Source of the DNA: Clostridium_I sp963725425
GTDB lineage: Bacteria > Bacillota > Clostridia > Clostridiales > Clostridiaceae
Reading direction: 5' to 3'
Length of the DNA stretch: 64,000 bases
Assembly: GCA_963725425.1 (NCBI GenBank)
Contig: CAVRYJ010000043.1
Location: 1 to 64,000, forward strand
Positions 48,201 to 57,712 of this stretch are shown here, in pieces (the first letter of the stretch is position 1; every line of letters begins with the position of its first letter). Both the position numbers and the translations under genes were made by a program. The notes beneath the pieces were generated by a model. The model did no database searches and had not been told where the DNA came from. It saw only the letters and a program-made list of their open reading frames with translations.

Positions 48201-49663
48201 CTCTGTGATTTTGATATATCACTTTCACCAACTGCAATTTTTTTATCAATATCTCTTTCTTTTCTTGAAAACTCATCTATTTTAATGGACAGATTTTTCA
48301 ATTTAGCTGAGACTTTGCTAAGTTTATTATCTAGATCCTTAAGTTTTACATCATCTCTTACTTTTTTATTGTAAGCTAAAAGATTCAAATCCGCTGTTAA
48401 AGTTTCATTGGCAGTAAAAATATTATGAAGCAACTGATTGATTTCATCATATTTATTTTTGCTCTCAATATAGTCAACAAAATAATTTTTTGCTTCTCTA
48501 AACTTAATGTCTTTGTTTAGTGCAGTAAACTTGGTGTCTGCAGCTGAAAATTCATTTTGTAAATTTTTCAGTTTTTCTTTTGTGGTACTTAGCTTATTAT
48601 TCTGGCTTTGTAGCTTTATAGTTGCAATGTTTTTTTCAATTCTTTTTGCCTCTTTATTTATGGCAACTAGCTCTTCTTCAAGAGAATTTTTTTCTTGATA
48701 TTTACTTTTTATGCTACTGTCCAGAGTGTTATATGTACTTACAATGGAATATTCTGATTTTTCTTTTTCTTCATATACATTAGCAAGTGAATTGGTGCTG
48801 TTAATAAAGTCTCCAATAACATCACCTTGTCTATCAAATTTAGAGATTTCACCTTTCTTTTTTGATAGCTCTAGTATTTTATCCTTAATATCCAATAGAG
48901 TTTTTGCCATATCACCATCGTCGATTTCCTTATTGGTTTTAGCCATAAATGCCTTTTGGATAATCTTTTCTATAAGTAAGTCCTCTACTACCTTTCTTGA
49001 TGTCCTGTAATTTTCTTCAAAATAGCCTCTTACATGACCTTCAGTTTTATTAATTCCCCTGATAATTTCCCATTCACTTTCGTATAAACCATGCTCACTA
49101 ATAAACCTTTGATATTCTCCCTTTTTATCCTCAAAAATATCAGAAACAGTAACGAAGGAGTTATCACTTTGTAGTGCTCTTAATTGTTTTTTAAGACCAT
49201 TATAAGTGACTTTTTCTTTGTTATCTTGAAGGGATAAATTATTTATATCATTTTCATTATATGTATTATAAAATAAACAGTAATTATAATAATCAAAAGC
49301 TGCAGTATCCTTTGAATTTTCAATATTTGCCGAGTTTTGGGTTCCTTTTCTAGCACAAAATCCTGTAGTCATATACTTAAAACCAGATTTATCCCCGTCA
49401 TCTAATCGCCATTCAATTAGTGAGTGAATTACATTACTGCAATCCTTGCCCCTAAAAAGTTTTTCTATAGGCTGTTTTTCATCTAGGTGACAATTAGGTA
49501 TAAGGTTTTGCAAAAGTAGTAACATTAAAAGACTTTTACCACCACCATTTGCTAGATCATAAAGAGTGTTGCTACATGCAAAGTTCATCTTAAAATCATC
49601 ATATATTTGTGTACCATTATTGTATTTTACGTTATTTACTCTTATTCTATTAATTTGTGGCAT
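45256..49663 (-). pseudogene. Second JetC-like SMC ATPase, frameshifted
   Basis: 49663-46388 encodes 1091 aa starting MPQINRIRVNNVKYNNG, with Walker A LANGGGKSLL at residues 38-46 and long coiled coils. 46431-45256 encodes the remaining 391 aa, with the signature GSTGQSQGIYIQFLISI and Walker B RKTIFIDNPFGAAKD. The frames join at KGK|NLFQKEELLKLP if one A is removed from the A6 run (T6 at 46433-46438), giving about 1470 aa. It is a different lineage from the first jetC (GGGKS versus GIGKT). No programmed slippery heptamer is in register. Confidence 0.85.
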
Positions 49664-50373
49664 TAGTTAAGCCCTCCTAACTGCATTATTTCGTAAAGTC
49701 TACCCCTGAAATCTTCAAAGTAGTTTTCTATCAATGCTTTAAATCTGTCATTAGCATAATATCTTTCCTCAACTTCTATAAAAAGATTTTGTTCCTTTAG
49801 AAAATTAAAGGTAATCTTTATATACCCTAGCCTTGAGCCTTTATATGCCCTAGTGTTTACGACTAAATCGTTACTATGATTTAGTGGCAGTTCCTCCCAC
49901 AGAAGGGCTATTGCCTTGAAGCTGTTCTCCTCAAGTTCATCCGCAGCTACTCCATCTAACTTGCTTATAATACTTGCAAGTGAAGCATCAACGCTTTTTA
50001 GCACATCTTCGCTTTTTATAAATTCTTGAAAAGAATAACTGGAAGAATCCTTATAAAACAGTGTAATAATATTATAAATAATAAAATAGCACATATATAA
50101 TTCTTTATTAACCCTAAGGCCTAACATCTTCCTTAGTTCTTCATTGGTATAACCAAAGACTTTATTTTTTTCTCCTGCAGTTATGTATAATGCATCCTTA
50201 TATTGATATAATGTTAAATTCAGCTTTTCTAGCATGCTGCTGAATATGTTATACATCTCCATATTGGAATTATATTCTTCGTACAAATCTCCATTTTCTT
50301 TGCTACTTACATTTTCTCCTGTAATAAGCTTTGAAAATAGCTCAAGAGCTTTTTCCATATTCCAGTTTTCCAA
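49663..50373 (-). CDS. Second JetB-like (MukE-like) subunit
   Basis: About 236 aa, winged-helix type: EKALELFSKLITGENVSSKE, VFGYTNEELRKMLGL, MCYFIIYNIITLFYKD and a C-terminal YIKITFNFLKEQNLFIEVEE. It looks like the DUF6063-type JetB of Wadjet-like systems; I rely on context and size. The frame opens at 50391. AAAGGA stands 8 nt before a TTG at 50373, while an ATG at 50358 is another choice. It overlaps the jetC-like start by 1 nt and follows the restored jetA-like stop at 50378. Intact. Confidence 0.75.
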   Translation of the reverse strand: MENWNMEKALELFSKLITGENVSSKENGDLYEEYNSNMEMYNIFSSMLEKLNLTLYQYKDALYITAGEKNKVFGYTNEELRKMLGLRVNKELYMCYFIIYNIITLFYKDSSSYSFQEFIKSEDVLKSVDASLASIISKLDGVAADELEENSFKAIALLWEELPLNHSNDLVVNTRAYKGSRLGYIKITFNFLKEQNLFIEVEERYYANDRFKALIENYFEDFRGRLYEIMQLGGLN

Positions 50374-50377
50374 ATCA

Positions 50378-51871
50378 TTACATCCTTTCAAATTTTATAT
50401 TGGTAATTTTAAATAAAGACGATATTTCTATGGTGTCTTCTGGCAAAGGCACTACATTAAATTTTAAATTCATAAATTCTTTTTGTTTTCATGTGTTAGC
50501 ATTTGAATAATTATTTTATCAAAGATAGTTTTTTCATTTTCTTTTAATTTTCCCATATCATAATAATTTTTTGTGCAATTTGAAGTACAAAGGAATAATA
50601 GTCACCATTTTTGAAAATATCCTTGTTAAGTTTAAGTTCTAAATACTCATTAAACTCTCTAAGGGTAAATTGACCCTGCTTTAAAAGACATTTCATTAAT
50701 AGGTTCATAAATATTATAAAATTATGGGCTATTCTTTGGTCTTCTACGTCATCCAATGACTCAAATTCTTTTTCCGGTACAGCGATAACTTGTTCTCCCT
50801 CTTCCTCATTATTAGACCTATAGGTTAAAAGATCATCCATATTTTTTAAATTAAAAGTTTTCTGAAACTTTATTTTTAATAATGGATTCATAATATAAGC
50901 TAAAAGTTCTGCATTATCCAAAGCCAGAGTTTTTTCATATACAGTTTTAAAATCAAAAGACATTTTAAGTTTGTTTAAAGTAACTTTTTTAATAATCTCA
51001 TCAGATTTTATCTTAAGATCAGTGGAGGAATTTAAAAGTTCACTATGTTTTGAAATAGCTCGTTTTATTTCAGTTTCAAGATTATATATATTTTCTCTAT
51101 TTTTCAAAAAATCTTCTTCCTGAATATTACTATCTGTTTCTTCAATTCTTCTAAGCGCTATTTCTATTAGCTTCTTGTTCTTATCAAAAAGACCTTGTTC
51201 TTCATCAAACCACTTCATACTAGTGTTAAAGAGCTCGTCTGTTGCCCTTGTTCCTTCAAAAACGTCATAACTCAATATATTTAAAATTTCTTTTTTTCGT
51301 TGCATTAGTTTACTAACTTCATTGTTTATTCTTTTTACAACTTCAATACCACCCTTGAAATTTTTGATTCTATCATTTTAGACAGGAGTATCTGCTGAAT
51401 GCTTATCTTGCTTTCATCTTTTATTTCTTTAGTATCAAGATAAAATTCAATGGCCTGGGATGTTATATAATAACGAATGGTGTCATCCTGTATTTTAGAT
51501 TCGATTAATCTTATTCTAGAGGACATGGTCTTTTTTTTCTTAGGGTCAAAATAACTATAAGAAAAAGGTTTTCCATCATTTATAATTTTATCAAAAATAT
51601 AATTTACAAGCTGAGTGTTCTCCCCTTCCTCAAGGTACAAGTCGTAATCCCTTTTTAAAAGTTCTGTGGTAAACCTCTCAAAATGCTTAAAGGGAACTCC
51701 CTCATCATTAAAATTATTTTCTTCTATAAATAGCCTAAGTATTGCTATGACTATATAACCCATATCAATAAAGCTATACTTTCCTTCCATAAACAGGTCT
51801 AAAGATATTTCCCTGATCTTAAAAAAAGGATAATACCTTTTAAGATTTTGCATTCTTTTCATTTTGTTCAT
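50378..51871 (-). pseudogene. Second JetA-like (kleisin) gene, three frameshifts
   Basis: Pieces in order: 51871-51335 (MKRMQNLKRYYPFFKIREIS ... QQILLSKMIESK), 51305-50544 (MQRKKEILNILSYDVFEGTR ... YYSFVLQIAQK), then NYYDMGKLKENEKTIF ... MLTHENKK and a tail FMNLKFNVVPLPEDTIEISS ending in TAA at 50378-50380. Each junction is repaired by adding one A: at T5 51361-51365, T6 50567-50572 and T5 50480-50484 (plus-strand coordinates). The intact protein would be about 495 aa with the same plan as the jetA at 32311. Three lesions in one gene argue for decay or a very error-prone assembly. Confidence 0.8.
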
Positions 51872-51965
51872 TTATTATCTCATCAATGTAACTAAATTCT
51901 TTATTCAAGACTCATCAACTCCTGGTTTGGATCTATAAATATTATTCCTTTCTTATTATAGCTTA

Positions 51966-52009
51966 AAACAACAAGAGAGAATCTTCATTTCTGAGGATTC
52001 TCTCCTTAA
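51966..52009 (-). terminator. GAATCCTCA-type hairpin upstream of the second Wadjet-like set
   Basis: Stem AGAGAATCCTCA with partner GAAGATTCTCTC, followed on the minus strand by a weakly T-rich stretch. It lies between the MutS2-like gene and the jetA-like start. Confidence 0.55.
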
Positions 52010-52206
52010 ATTTCCCTTACCTATATTTTATCAGAAAATCGCATCTTTCTCTACTATGTTTCATAGGATTATAAAATATTTAAGATACCATTTATCGCAT
52101 AAAGCGGTAGTTAAATTAAATTCATATATATAATTTGCAAAAGTCGACCCGCTTTGTGTAAATTATTCTGATTATATTTTTTACTATAGCAAATTTCTCA
52201 CTTAAA

Positions 52207-52266
52207 AGCTTATATATTAAGTATGAATAAGCATCCCATTGGGGATGAAATGGCAGTAACTTCTAA
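52207..52266 (+). pseudogene. Remnant of a MIF-tautomerase gene (last 20 codons)
   Basis: The plus-strand frame reads SLYIKYE, stop, ASHWG, stop, NGSNF, stop. It aligns with RIYVKYEEVSYWGWNGSNF, the end of the tautomerase at 40246-40590. Two in-frame stops and the absence of the rest show that it is dead. The remainder of 51872-52362 is AT-rich and holds only the terminator-like hairpin. Confidence 0.75.
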
Positions 52267-52362
52267 GGTAGCTGCTATTCCAATTCATCACTCATCTCTA
52301 GACCCCATAAATGAGGATATCCTATTTGGAAATAGAATGCTAAACATTTAATTTAATTTGTT

Positions 52363-54330
52363 TTACTTGTTTTCCTCCCCTTTCTTTACAATTACTTTAA
52401 CTCCCTCTACATGTCCTTTGCTTAAAATTCGCTTATTTTTTCTGTTCTCCTTTGTGTCAAAAACAATATCAAAATCGTAGTCCTTAGGATACAGTTCATC
52501 CCTTTGTATATAAATGGAAAGTCTCTTCTGATTAATTTTAAGCTTTTTCTTCATTACCATTACCCCATATTCTCCTTTAGAATTCTCAGGCTCACATATT
52601 ATGCCAGTTCTACACATAAAGCTTATATAAGCACAGTCTCCTAATTTGAACCTTAGTTTTGGTTTTTGCTTTTCTACTTTGGTATTTTTTAGTTCTGCTT
52701 TTTTAAGCTTTTCAACTTGCTCCTGATGAACCTGAGTAGATTCTCTAGGCTGGATTATTACTTCTTTTTTCTCCCATCTATATTTAGAATAATCTTTCTT
52801 CTCCTTATAAGTTATTTCATGTGCCCGTTCGATAATTTTATTATCCATTCCAAGTCTTAATGCAATTAGAAATGCATTACTTTCCCCTGCTTTACCTATA
52901 TTTAATTTATATAAGGGTTTTAGAGTATTAATATCAAATTCCATAGAACCGTTTATAAATCCTTCATGATTTTTAGCAAAATCCTTAATCTCACTGTAGT
53001 GAGTAGTTGCTAACATTACTGATCCTTTATCATAAATCTCTTCAAGGACAGATACCGCTAATCCCATGCCTTCCCCCGGATCTGTGCCTGATCCAATCTC
53101 ATCTATAATAACTAGAGTATACTTATCTGCACAACTTAAAATACTTACTACATTTTTTATATGAGATGAAAAAGTACTTAAGCTTTGCTCTATGCTTTGA
53201 CCATCACCAATATCAGCTAAAATATCTACAAATACAGCAAATTCACTATTTGGGTCAACGGGTACATTAAGTCCTGATTGTGCCATCATAGTTAGGAGTC
53301 CCACTGTTTTTAATGCTACTGTTTTCCCTCCTGTATTTGGTCCTGTAATAACCACTGCTCTATAGTCCTCTCCCACTACAAAATCTAATGGTACTGCGGA
53401 TTTACCAACAAGTGGATGTTTACCCTGTTTAATATTAATATGATTTTTAGTATTTAGTTTTACACCTCTACCATCTATAGCTTTACTATATTTACCTTTA
53501 GCAAAAAGAAAATCATAATAAGCCATAGTCTCAATATTGATGGACATTTCCCTATTACAGTTTTCCACCTTGTTAGTTAATGTAGACAATATGATATAAG
53601 CTTCTTTTTCCTCTTCTGTTCTCCATATATTAAGCTCATCCTGTGCTTTTTTAACCTCTTCTGGTTCAATAAATACTGTAGACCCACTGATAGACCTATC
53701 GTGAACATCACCAACAATATTCTTCTTGTATTGGCTTTTTATAGGAATTACATATCTTCCATTTCGCTCACTGACTACAGCATCTTGGATATAACTTTTA
53801 TATTTTTCATTTTTGAGTACATTATCTAATTTACTCTTAATTCTATCTTCCAATATTGCTATCTTTTTCCTTGTTTTGAAAAGTTTTGAACTAGCCTTAT
53901 CATCAATTCTTCCATATGAAATACACCTTTCAATTTCTTCTCTTAAATCATCAAGTTCATAAATAGATAGTGCATATTGGCTTATGACAGGTGCTGCATA
54001 TTCTTTATCCTTCATAAATCTTTTTAACTTTTTAGCATCTCTTAAAAGGCCAGCTATAATATCCAATTCTCCTGGAGATAAAATAATATCTTTCTCAAGC
54101 TTTTGCTTTACATTTTCAATTCCTCTTAAGCTGTTAATAGGAATACTTGAACTTATATTTACTATAGCTCTTGCCTCTGTAGTTTCATTCATATACTTCT
54201 CAATAAGATTAATATCAACATATGGTTCTAACCTTTGAACCATATTCCTGCCTAAATCAGAAATAGCATAACTTTTTAGTGCTTTTTTTATCTTATGGTA
54301 TTCTAATAACTCCATAGTTTTATTATTCAA
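52363..54330 (-). CDS. MutS2-like ATPase lacking the Smr domain
   Basis: About 655 aa. Order: MutS lever/clamp-like helices (NNKTMELLEYHKIKKAL), the MutS2-type loop GRYVIPIKSQYKKNIVGDVH, DRSISGSTVFIEP, Walker A ITGPNTGGKTVALKTVG, Walker B TLVIIDEIGSGTDPGEGMGL and ATTHYSEIKDFA. A basic tail follows, with a possible KOW-like barrel (FKLGDCAYISFMCRTGIICE) but no C-terminal Smr nuclease. Ordinary MutS2 is about 785 aa and splits collided ribosomes. GGAGG stands 8 nt before a TTG at 54330; this start fits the family. A two-terminator leader upstream suggests inducible expression. Confidence 0.85.
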   Translation of the reverse strand: MNNKTMELLEYHKIKKALKSYAISDLGRNMVQRLEPYVDINLIEKYMNETTEARAIVNISSSIPINSLRGIENVKQKLEKDIILSPGELDIIAGLLRDAKKLKRFMKDKEYAAPVISQYALSIYELDDLREEIERCISYGRIDDKASSKLFKTRKKIAILEDRIKSKLDNVLKNEKYKSYIQDAVVSERNGRYVIPIKSQYKKNIVGDVHDRSISGSTVFIEPEEVKKAQDELNIWRTEEEKEAYIILSTLTNKVENCNREMSINIETMAYYDFLFAKGKYSKAIDGRGVKLNTKNHINIKQGKHPLVGKSAVPLDFVVGEDYRAVVITGPNTGGKTVALKTVGLLTMMAQSGLNVPVDPNSEFAVFVDILADIGDGQSIEQSLSTFSSHIKNVVSILSCADKYTLVIIDEIGSGTDPGEGMGLAVSVLEEIYDKGSVMLATTHYSEIKDFAKNHEGFINGSMEFDINTLKPLYKLNIGKAGESNAFLIALRLGMDNKIIERAHEITYKEKKDYSKYRWEKKEVIIQPRESTQVHQEQVEKLKKAELKNTKVEKQKPKLRFKLGDCAYISFMCRTGIICEPENSKGEYGVMVMKKKLKINQKRLSIYIQRDELYPKDYDFDIVFDTKENRKNKRILSKGHVEGVKVIVKKGEENK

Positions 54331-54461
54331 TTTTGATTCCTCCATTTACTATTCTTATTTTATTACCATTGTTAGTTCTTTCATTTAACACACTTAACAT
54401 TCTCATCCCTCCGAGATGAATTGAAGGTTTTCACCACTTTTCATTTTTAATTAATCTGGAT

Positions 54462-54502
54462 AAAAAAAAGACCATAAGTGAACACAACTTCACTTACAGT
54501 CT
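54462..54502 (-). terminator. Second terminator in the MutS2-like leader
   Basis: Stem AGACTGTAAGTGAA/TTCACTTATGGTCT with one mismatch and a 6-nt loop (54469-54502), followed on the minus strand by an eight-T run. It lies about 130 nt before the MutS2-like start. The repeated leader copy at 57713 breaks off inside this hairpin. Confidence 0.85.
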
Positions 54503-54842
54503 CAAATCCCATTAATCTACCTAAAATTATGCAAGAAGCTATAGTATCTAATAATCACAATACTATAATTTCAGGCAAAAAAATGCCGTGCAAATGCACG
54601 GCAATAACCTTACTAATGAAAAGGATAGTGTATCCGTGTTCTTATCTAAGTTATAAGTTCCTTAAAAATCCCACAGCAAACTAACCTACTCTAAAGCAGG
54701 TTTTTTAAGATTTTTAAAGACTTACATATTCAATTACTTAGTTAGTTAAGAACAACCTCACTCATAAAAATCTCCTTTTTCATATTAAAAGCATTATTTA
54801 ATTTACAATAATTAGTATAACATATATAATATCTCATATCAA
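54496..54842 (-). promoter_or_regulatory. Attenuator-type leader, copy 1 (upstream of MutS2-like gene)
   Basis: In order on the minus strand: promoter TTGATA (54837-54842), 17 nt, TATACT (54814-54819); a 7-codon ORF (54765-54742); a long spacer; then the hairpin TGCCGTGC/GCACGGCA (54584-54603) with a seven-T run (54577-54583). CACGG in the spacer can pair with CCGTG of the terminator stem, a possible antiterminator. The same 347 bp occur at 57713-58059. Leaders with a tiny ORF before a terminator control many ribosome-targeting-antibiotic resistance genes; that function here is inference. Confidence 0.75.
54742..54765 (-). CDS. Leader peptide MSEVVLN, copy 1
   Basis: ATG at 54763-54765 with AAGGAG six bases upstream, encoding M-S-E-V-V-L-N and TAA. 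An in-frame ATG six codons upstream (54783) has no ribosome site. The peptide is identical in the second leader copy. Ribosome stalling on it could decide between terminator and antiterminator. Confidence 0.7.
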   Translation of the reverse strand: MSEVVLN

Positions 54843-54972
54843 TACATTACAAAATTAAGGGGATAGACTATAAATAGTTAATTCATTATTTATACTATTC
54901 CAATTCATCCACTCCTTCAAAAATAGCTTCTAAATCAAAATGCGTTTTTTTGCATCTCCAATTGTATACACC

Positions 54973-56700
54973 TTATTTCACATGCTTTAATTTGAATTTA
55001 TCCATAAGTTGGTTCATAGATAAAGAGCTCTCCTTATTTTTTGCAGTTTGCTTCAAAATAGAATCACTCTGTTCCCTTACTGAGTCAACATTTTCAACTA
55101 TATCACCAGAAGCCCTTGAAACATCTGTAACAGTTAAAGCAACTTCTTCTAAAGCACCTGTTATTTGATCTACTGAATCCGATATAGTCTTAGTAACTTC
55201 AACAAAATTCTCTATTAATGATTGTACCGTATCTCCATCTTTTTTATATTCTTCGCTGATTATAATAAGATCATCGTAATTTTTTACAACATCCTTTTCA
55301 ATAAAGTTTATTAAATTTTGTGATGAACTAGATAAGTCAGTTACGGCTTTAAGAACAGTTACCACTTGTTCTTGTATTTTTGATACTGTAGTGGAAGATT
55401 CCTCAGCAAGTTTTCTAACTTCCTCTGCAACTACAGCAAAACCTTTACCTTGTTCTCCAGCTCTAGCAGCTTCTATTGCCGCATTGAGGGCAAGCAGATT
55501 AGTTTGTGAAGCTATATTTGATATACCTTTAGCCATTTCTGATATGCTGTTTACAACCTGCGAAGCTGCAATTGCATCTTCAAGTTGTATCTTAGCATCT
55601 CTAAATATATTTTCAGCGTTTTCTTTTGATTTTGATGAATTTTTATATATTTTTGAAGCTTTTTTCTGTATATCTGAAGATATGGCAAGACCAGCTTTGG
55701 CTTTTAAAACAGAAGTATCAGACTGTTCTTTAACTGTAATGGCCATAGAGTTAACTTCTTCAACAGAAGCACTTGATTCCTCCATAGATGCAGAAATTTG
55801 TTCTGTTGCTGCAGAAATTTGCTGGATGCTATCATTTATGTCCATAAATGATGCGTTAGTAGCTTCACTGCCTTCAAATACATTGTTGCTTTCTTTTTTT
55901 AAATTTGAAAGACTAGAATTAAATTTTTTAATTGCTAAGTTTAAAGAGTCTATAGTTGTACCTATTTCATCTTTTGTAATAGACTTTAGTTCAAAATTTA
56001 AATCCCCATCTGCAAATTTTGAGCATGCATCAGAAATCAATTTAACTTGACTAGTAACTAATCGCTTTATGATTGTAGAAAAAGCTAAAGCAACCATAAA
56101 AGAAACTATTAACAAGATAATTAGGTGTGCCCCAAGTGCAGTTATAGTGTTTCTTGTGTTAGTTGATGCAGTCTTAGACCGTTGCTCCTGGAGGTCAATC
56201 ATGTTTTGTAGATTGTCTAAAATAGATTTTTGAGGTTTACTAATGTTATTAATAATAGATTGCACTTGAGCATTAGTTACAGTGTTCTCACTAAGAGTGC
56301 TTAATGTAGTACCTAGAACATTAAAGTAATCCATATTATTCACATTGATTTTAGACATTAGTTGCTTTTCTTTACTTGTACTTAAAAGACTTGTCAATGT
56401 GGCTTTACTTCTATTATATTCCAATAAATCAGTAGATAATAATCGACTTTCATTATTCAAATAATATTTGTCATTACTTATGCACATGTTTGATAGCCTA
56501 ACTATAGAGTCATTCAAATATACCTTCATTTGATAGGTTTGAGTTAGCTCTTCATTATCATGATTCACAAAAATATTCATGGAAGTACCAATTCCAATTA
56601 CAGATACATATGAAAATATTCCTATGCCTAAAACAAGCAAAAACATAATAATAAATCCGAAATATAGCTTACTAGACAATTTCATTTTGGTTAGAAACAT
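54973..56700 (-). CDS. Methyl-accepting chemotaxis protein
   Basis: 575 aa. First membrane helix at about residues 11-33 (LYFGFIIMFLLVLGIGIFSY), a four-helix-bundle ligand domain of about 150 residues, a second helix near 190-210 (ALGAHLIILLIVSFMVALAF), a HAMP domain, then the conserved signalling hairpin (ISNIASQTNLLALNAAIEAA, GFAVVAEEVRKLAEESS). It senses an unknown ligand and controls CheA. It appears monocistronic with its own flanks, and no other chemotaxis gene is in the window. Confidence 0.93.
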   Translation of the reverse strand: MFLTKMKLSSKLYFGFIIMFLLVLGIGIFSYVSVIGIGTSMNIFVNHDNEELTQTYQMKVYLNDSIVRLSNMCISNDKYYLNNESRLLSTDLLEYNRSKATLTSLLSTSKEKQLMSKINVNNMDYFNVLGTTLSTLSENTVTNAQVQSIINNISKPQKSILDNLQNMIDLQEQRSKTASTNTRNTITALGAHLIILLIVSFMVALAFSTIIKRLVTSQVKLISDACSKFADGDLNFELKSITKDEIGTTIDSLNLAIKKFNSSLSNLKKESNNVFEGSEATNASFMDINDSIQQISAATEQISASMEESSASVEEVNSMAITVKEQSDTSVLKAKAGLAISSDIQKKASKIYKNSSKSKENAENIFRDAKIQLEDAIAASQVVNSISEMAKGISNIASQTNLLALNAAIEAARAGEQGKGFAVVAEEVRKLAEESSTTVSKIQEQVVTVLKAVTDLSSSSQNLINFIEKDVVKNYDDLIIISEEYKKDGDTVQSLIENFVEVTKTISDSVDQITGALEEVALTVTDVSRASGDIVENVDSVREQSDSILKQTAKNKESSLSMNQLMDKFKLKHVK

Positions 56701-57167
56701 ATAACCACCCCTTTTGTAATATTATTAGTGTTTGAAAACGTTTAACTAAATGGGAAATAACTCTCAGACTAGCTTGTAAAACATTTGAATTAATTGCATT
56801 ATATTAGCATAATATGAGATATATTGATTATACATTTTAAATCATTGTTAGTAAATAGTTGAATTAAATCTAATATTGATATTTTATAGATAATTCTATA
56901 ACTCTTACTAGGTATTTGGTTGAATTTGAGGGAACTGCTGTAGACGTTATCGCTGTTAAAAATGGTACTAAAAAGAAAATCACTTTGAAAAACAATGAAT
57001 TTGTTTTTGCGGTGCATATGTAGTAATTCTACCATCAAATAGGAAGTATTTTAACACTAAAATAAGCAAAAGGTTCAACAGCCTTCTGCTTATTTTTATT
57101 TTATAATTCTCAAATGAAACTGAAAATTTTAGACTTCACTTAATTCAGCTTTAAAGAACATTACGTA
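56701..57167. other. Intergenic region with a gene remnant and a terminator
   Basis: 467 nt. On the plus strand 56889-56999 reads DNSITLTRYLVEFEGTAVDV then IAVKNGTKKKITLKNN, an ordered protein-like stretch without a start. It is followed at 57061-57103 by a hairpin AATAAGCA-AAAGG/CCTTC-TGCTTATT plus a T-rich tail, which fits the end of a lost plus-strand gene of unknown family. I saw nothing else. Confidence 0.45.
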
Positions 57168-57626
57168 CTATTGAATTTTCTTTATATATTCAATTTCATC
57201 TTCATTTCTTAAAACTTCTACATATCCATATTTTTTATATAAATGTTGATTACCTACACTAAATACGGGTGTAGAAAGTTGCCATTCATTAATATCTGGA
57301 TATGTTTCTTCAACCAATTCCATTACTCTATAACCATATCCTTTTCCTTGAAATGATGGTTCTATTACAAAATCTTCAAATCGCATCTTACTATCACCCA
57401 AAGAAATAAGAAACAATGCACCTATAATTTTATTATCTAATTCAATTTTATAAGCAATAAACTTCTTGATAATATAAATTTCAGACTCCACCTTATCATA
57501 TCCTTGAGGACCTCCGTTCCTTCCTAAATATGTATTAATTTCTTTGTTGAATGCTTTTATTTTTATGTCAGTAATTAATTGAGCATCATCAATGTTTGCC
57601 TTCTTTATTTCTAACAATTGACCCAT
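57168..57626 (-). CDS. GNAT family N-acetyltransferase
   Basis: About 152 aa GNAT fold. LEIKKANIDDAQLITDIKIK is the opening strand and helix, FEDFVIEPSFQGKGYGYRVM holds the acetyl-CoA loop (Q/RxxGxG), and PVFSVGNQHLYKKYGYVEVL is the typical C-terminal end. The substrate is unknown and could be an antibiotic amine, an amino acid or a protein. The ATG at 57626 directly abuts AAAGGAGA, so a TTG nine bases on (57617, LLEIKKAN) may be the real start. Leader copy 2 lies upstream. Confidence 0.88.
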   Translation of the reverse strand: MGQLLEIKKANIDDAQLITDIKIKAFNKEINTYLGRNGGPQGYDKVESEIYIIKKFIAYKIELDNKIIGALFLISLGDSKMRFEDFVIEPSFQGKGYGYRVMELVEETYPDINEWQLSTPVFSVGNQHLYKKYGYVEVLRNEDEIEYIKKIQ

Positions 57627-57712
57627 TCTCCTTTCAAACAAAAAGATTATATTAGTAATCCTAATTTCGCAATTAAATACAAGGCTGTATGTATGGTATT
57701 TTTGGAATATAT

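Noticed and set aside
45136..52362. A hidden jetD for the second Wadjet-like set
   Set aside because: I looked through the flanks and frames for a Toprim-like D-x-D...G motif and saw only the CPBP protease on one side and the MutS2-like gene on the other.
54478..54684. Plus-strand ORFs in both leader copies (also 57689-57901)
   Set aside because: They run antisense through the duplicated leader and its terminator stems; similarity between them is explained by the leader duplication.
56799..57038. Minus-strand ORF of 79 codons
   Set aside because: No ribosome site, unusual composition, and the opposite strand shows a more protein-like remnant followed by a terminator.
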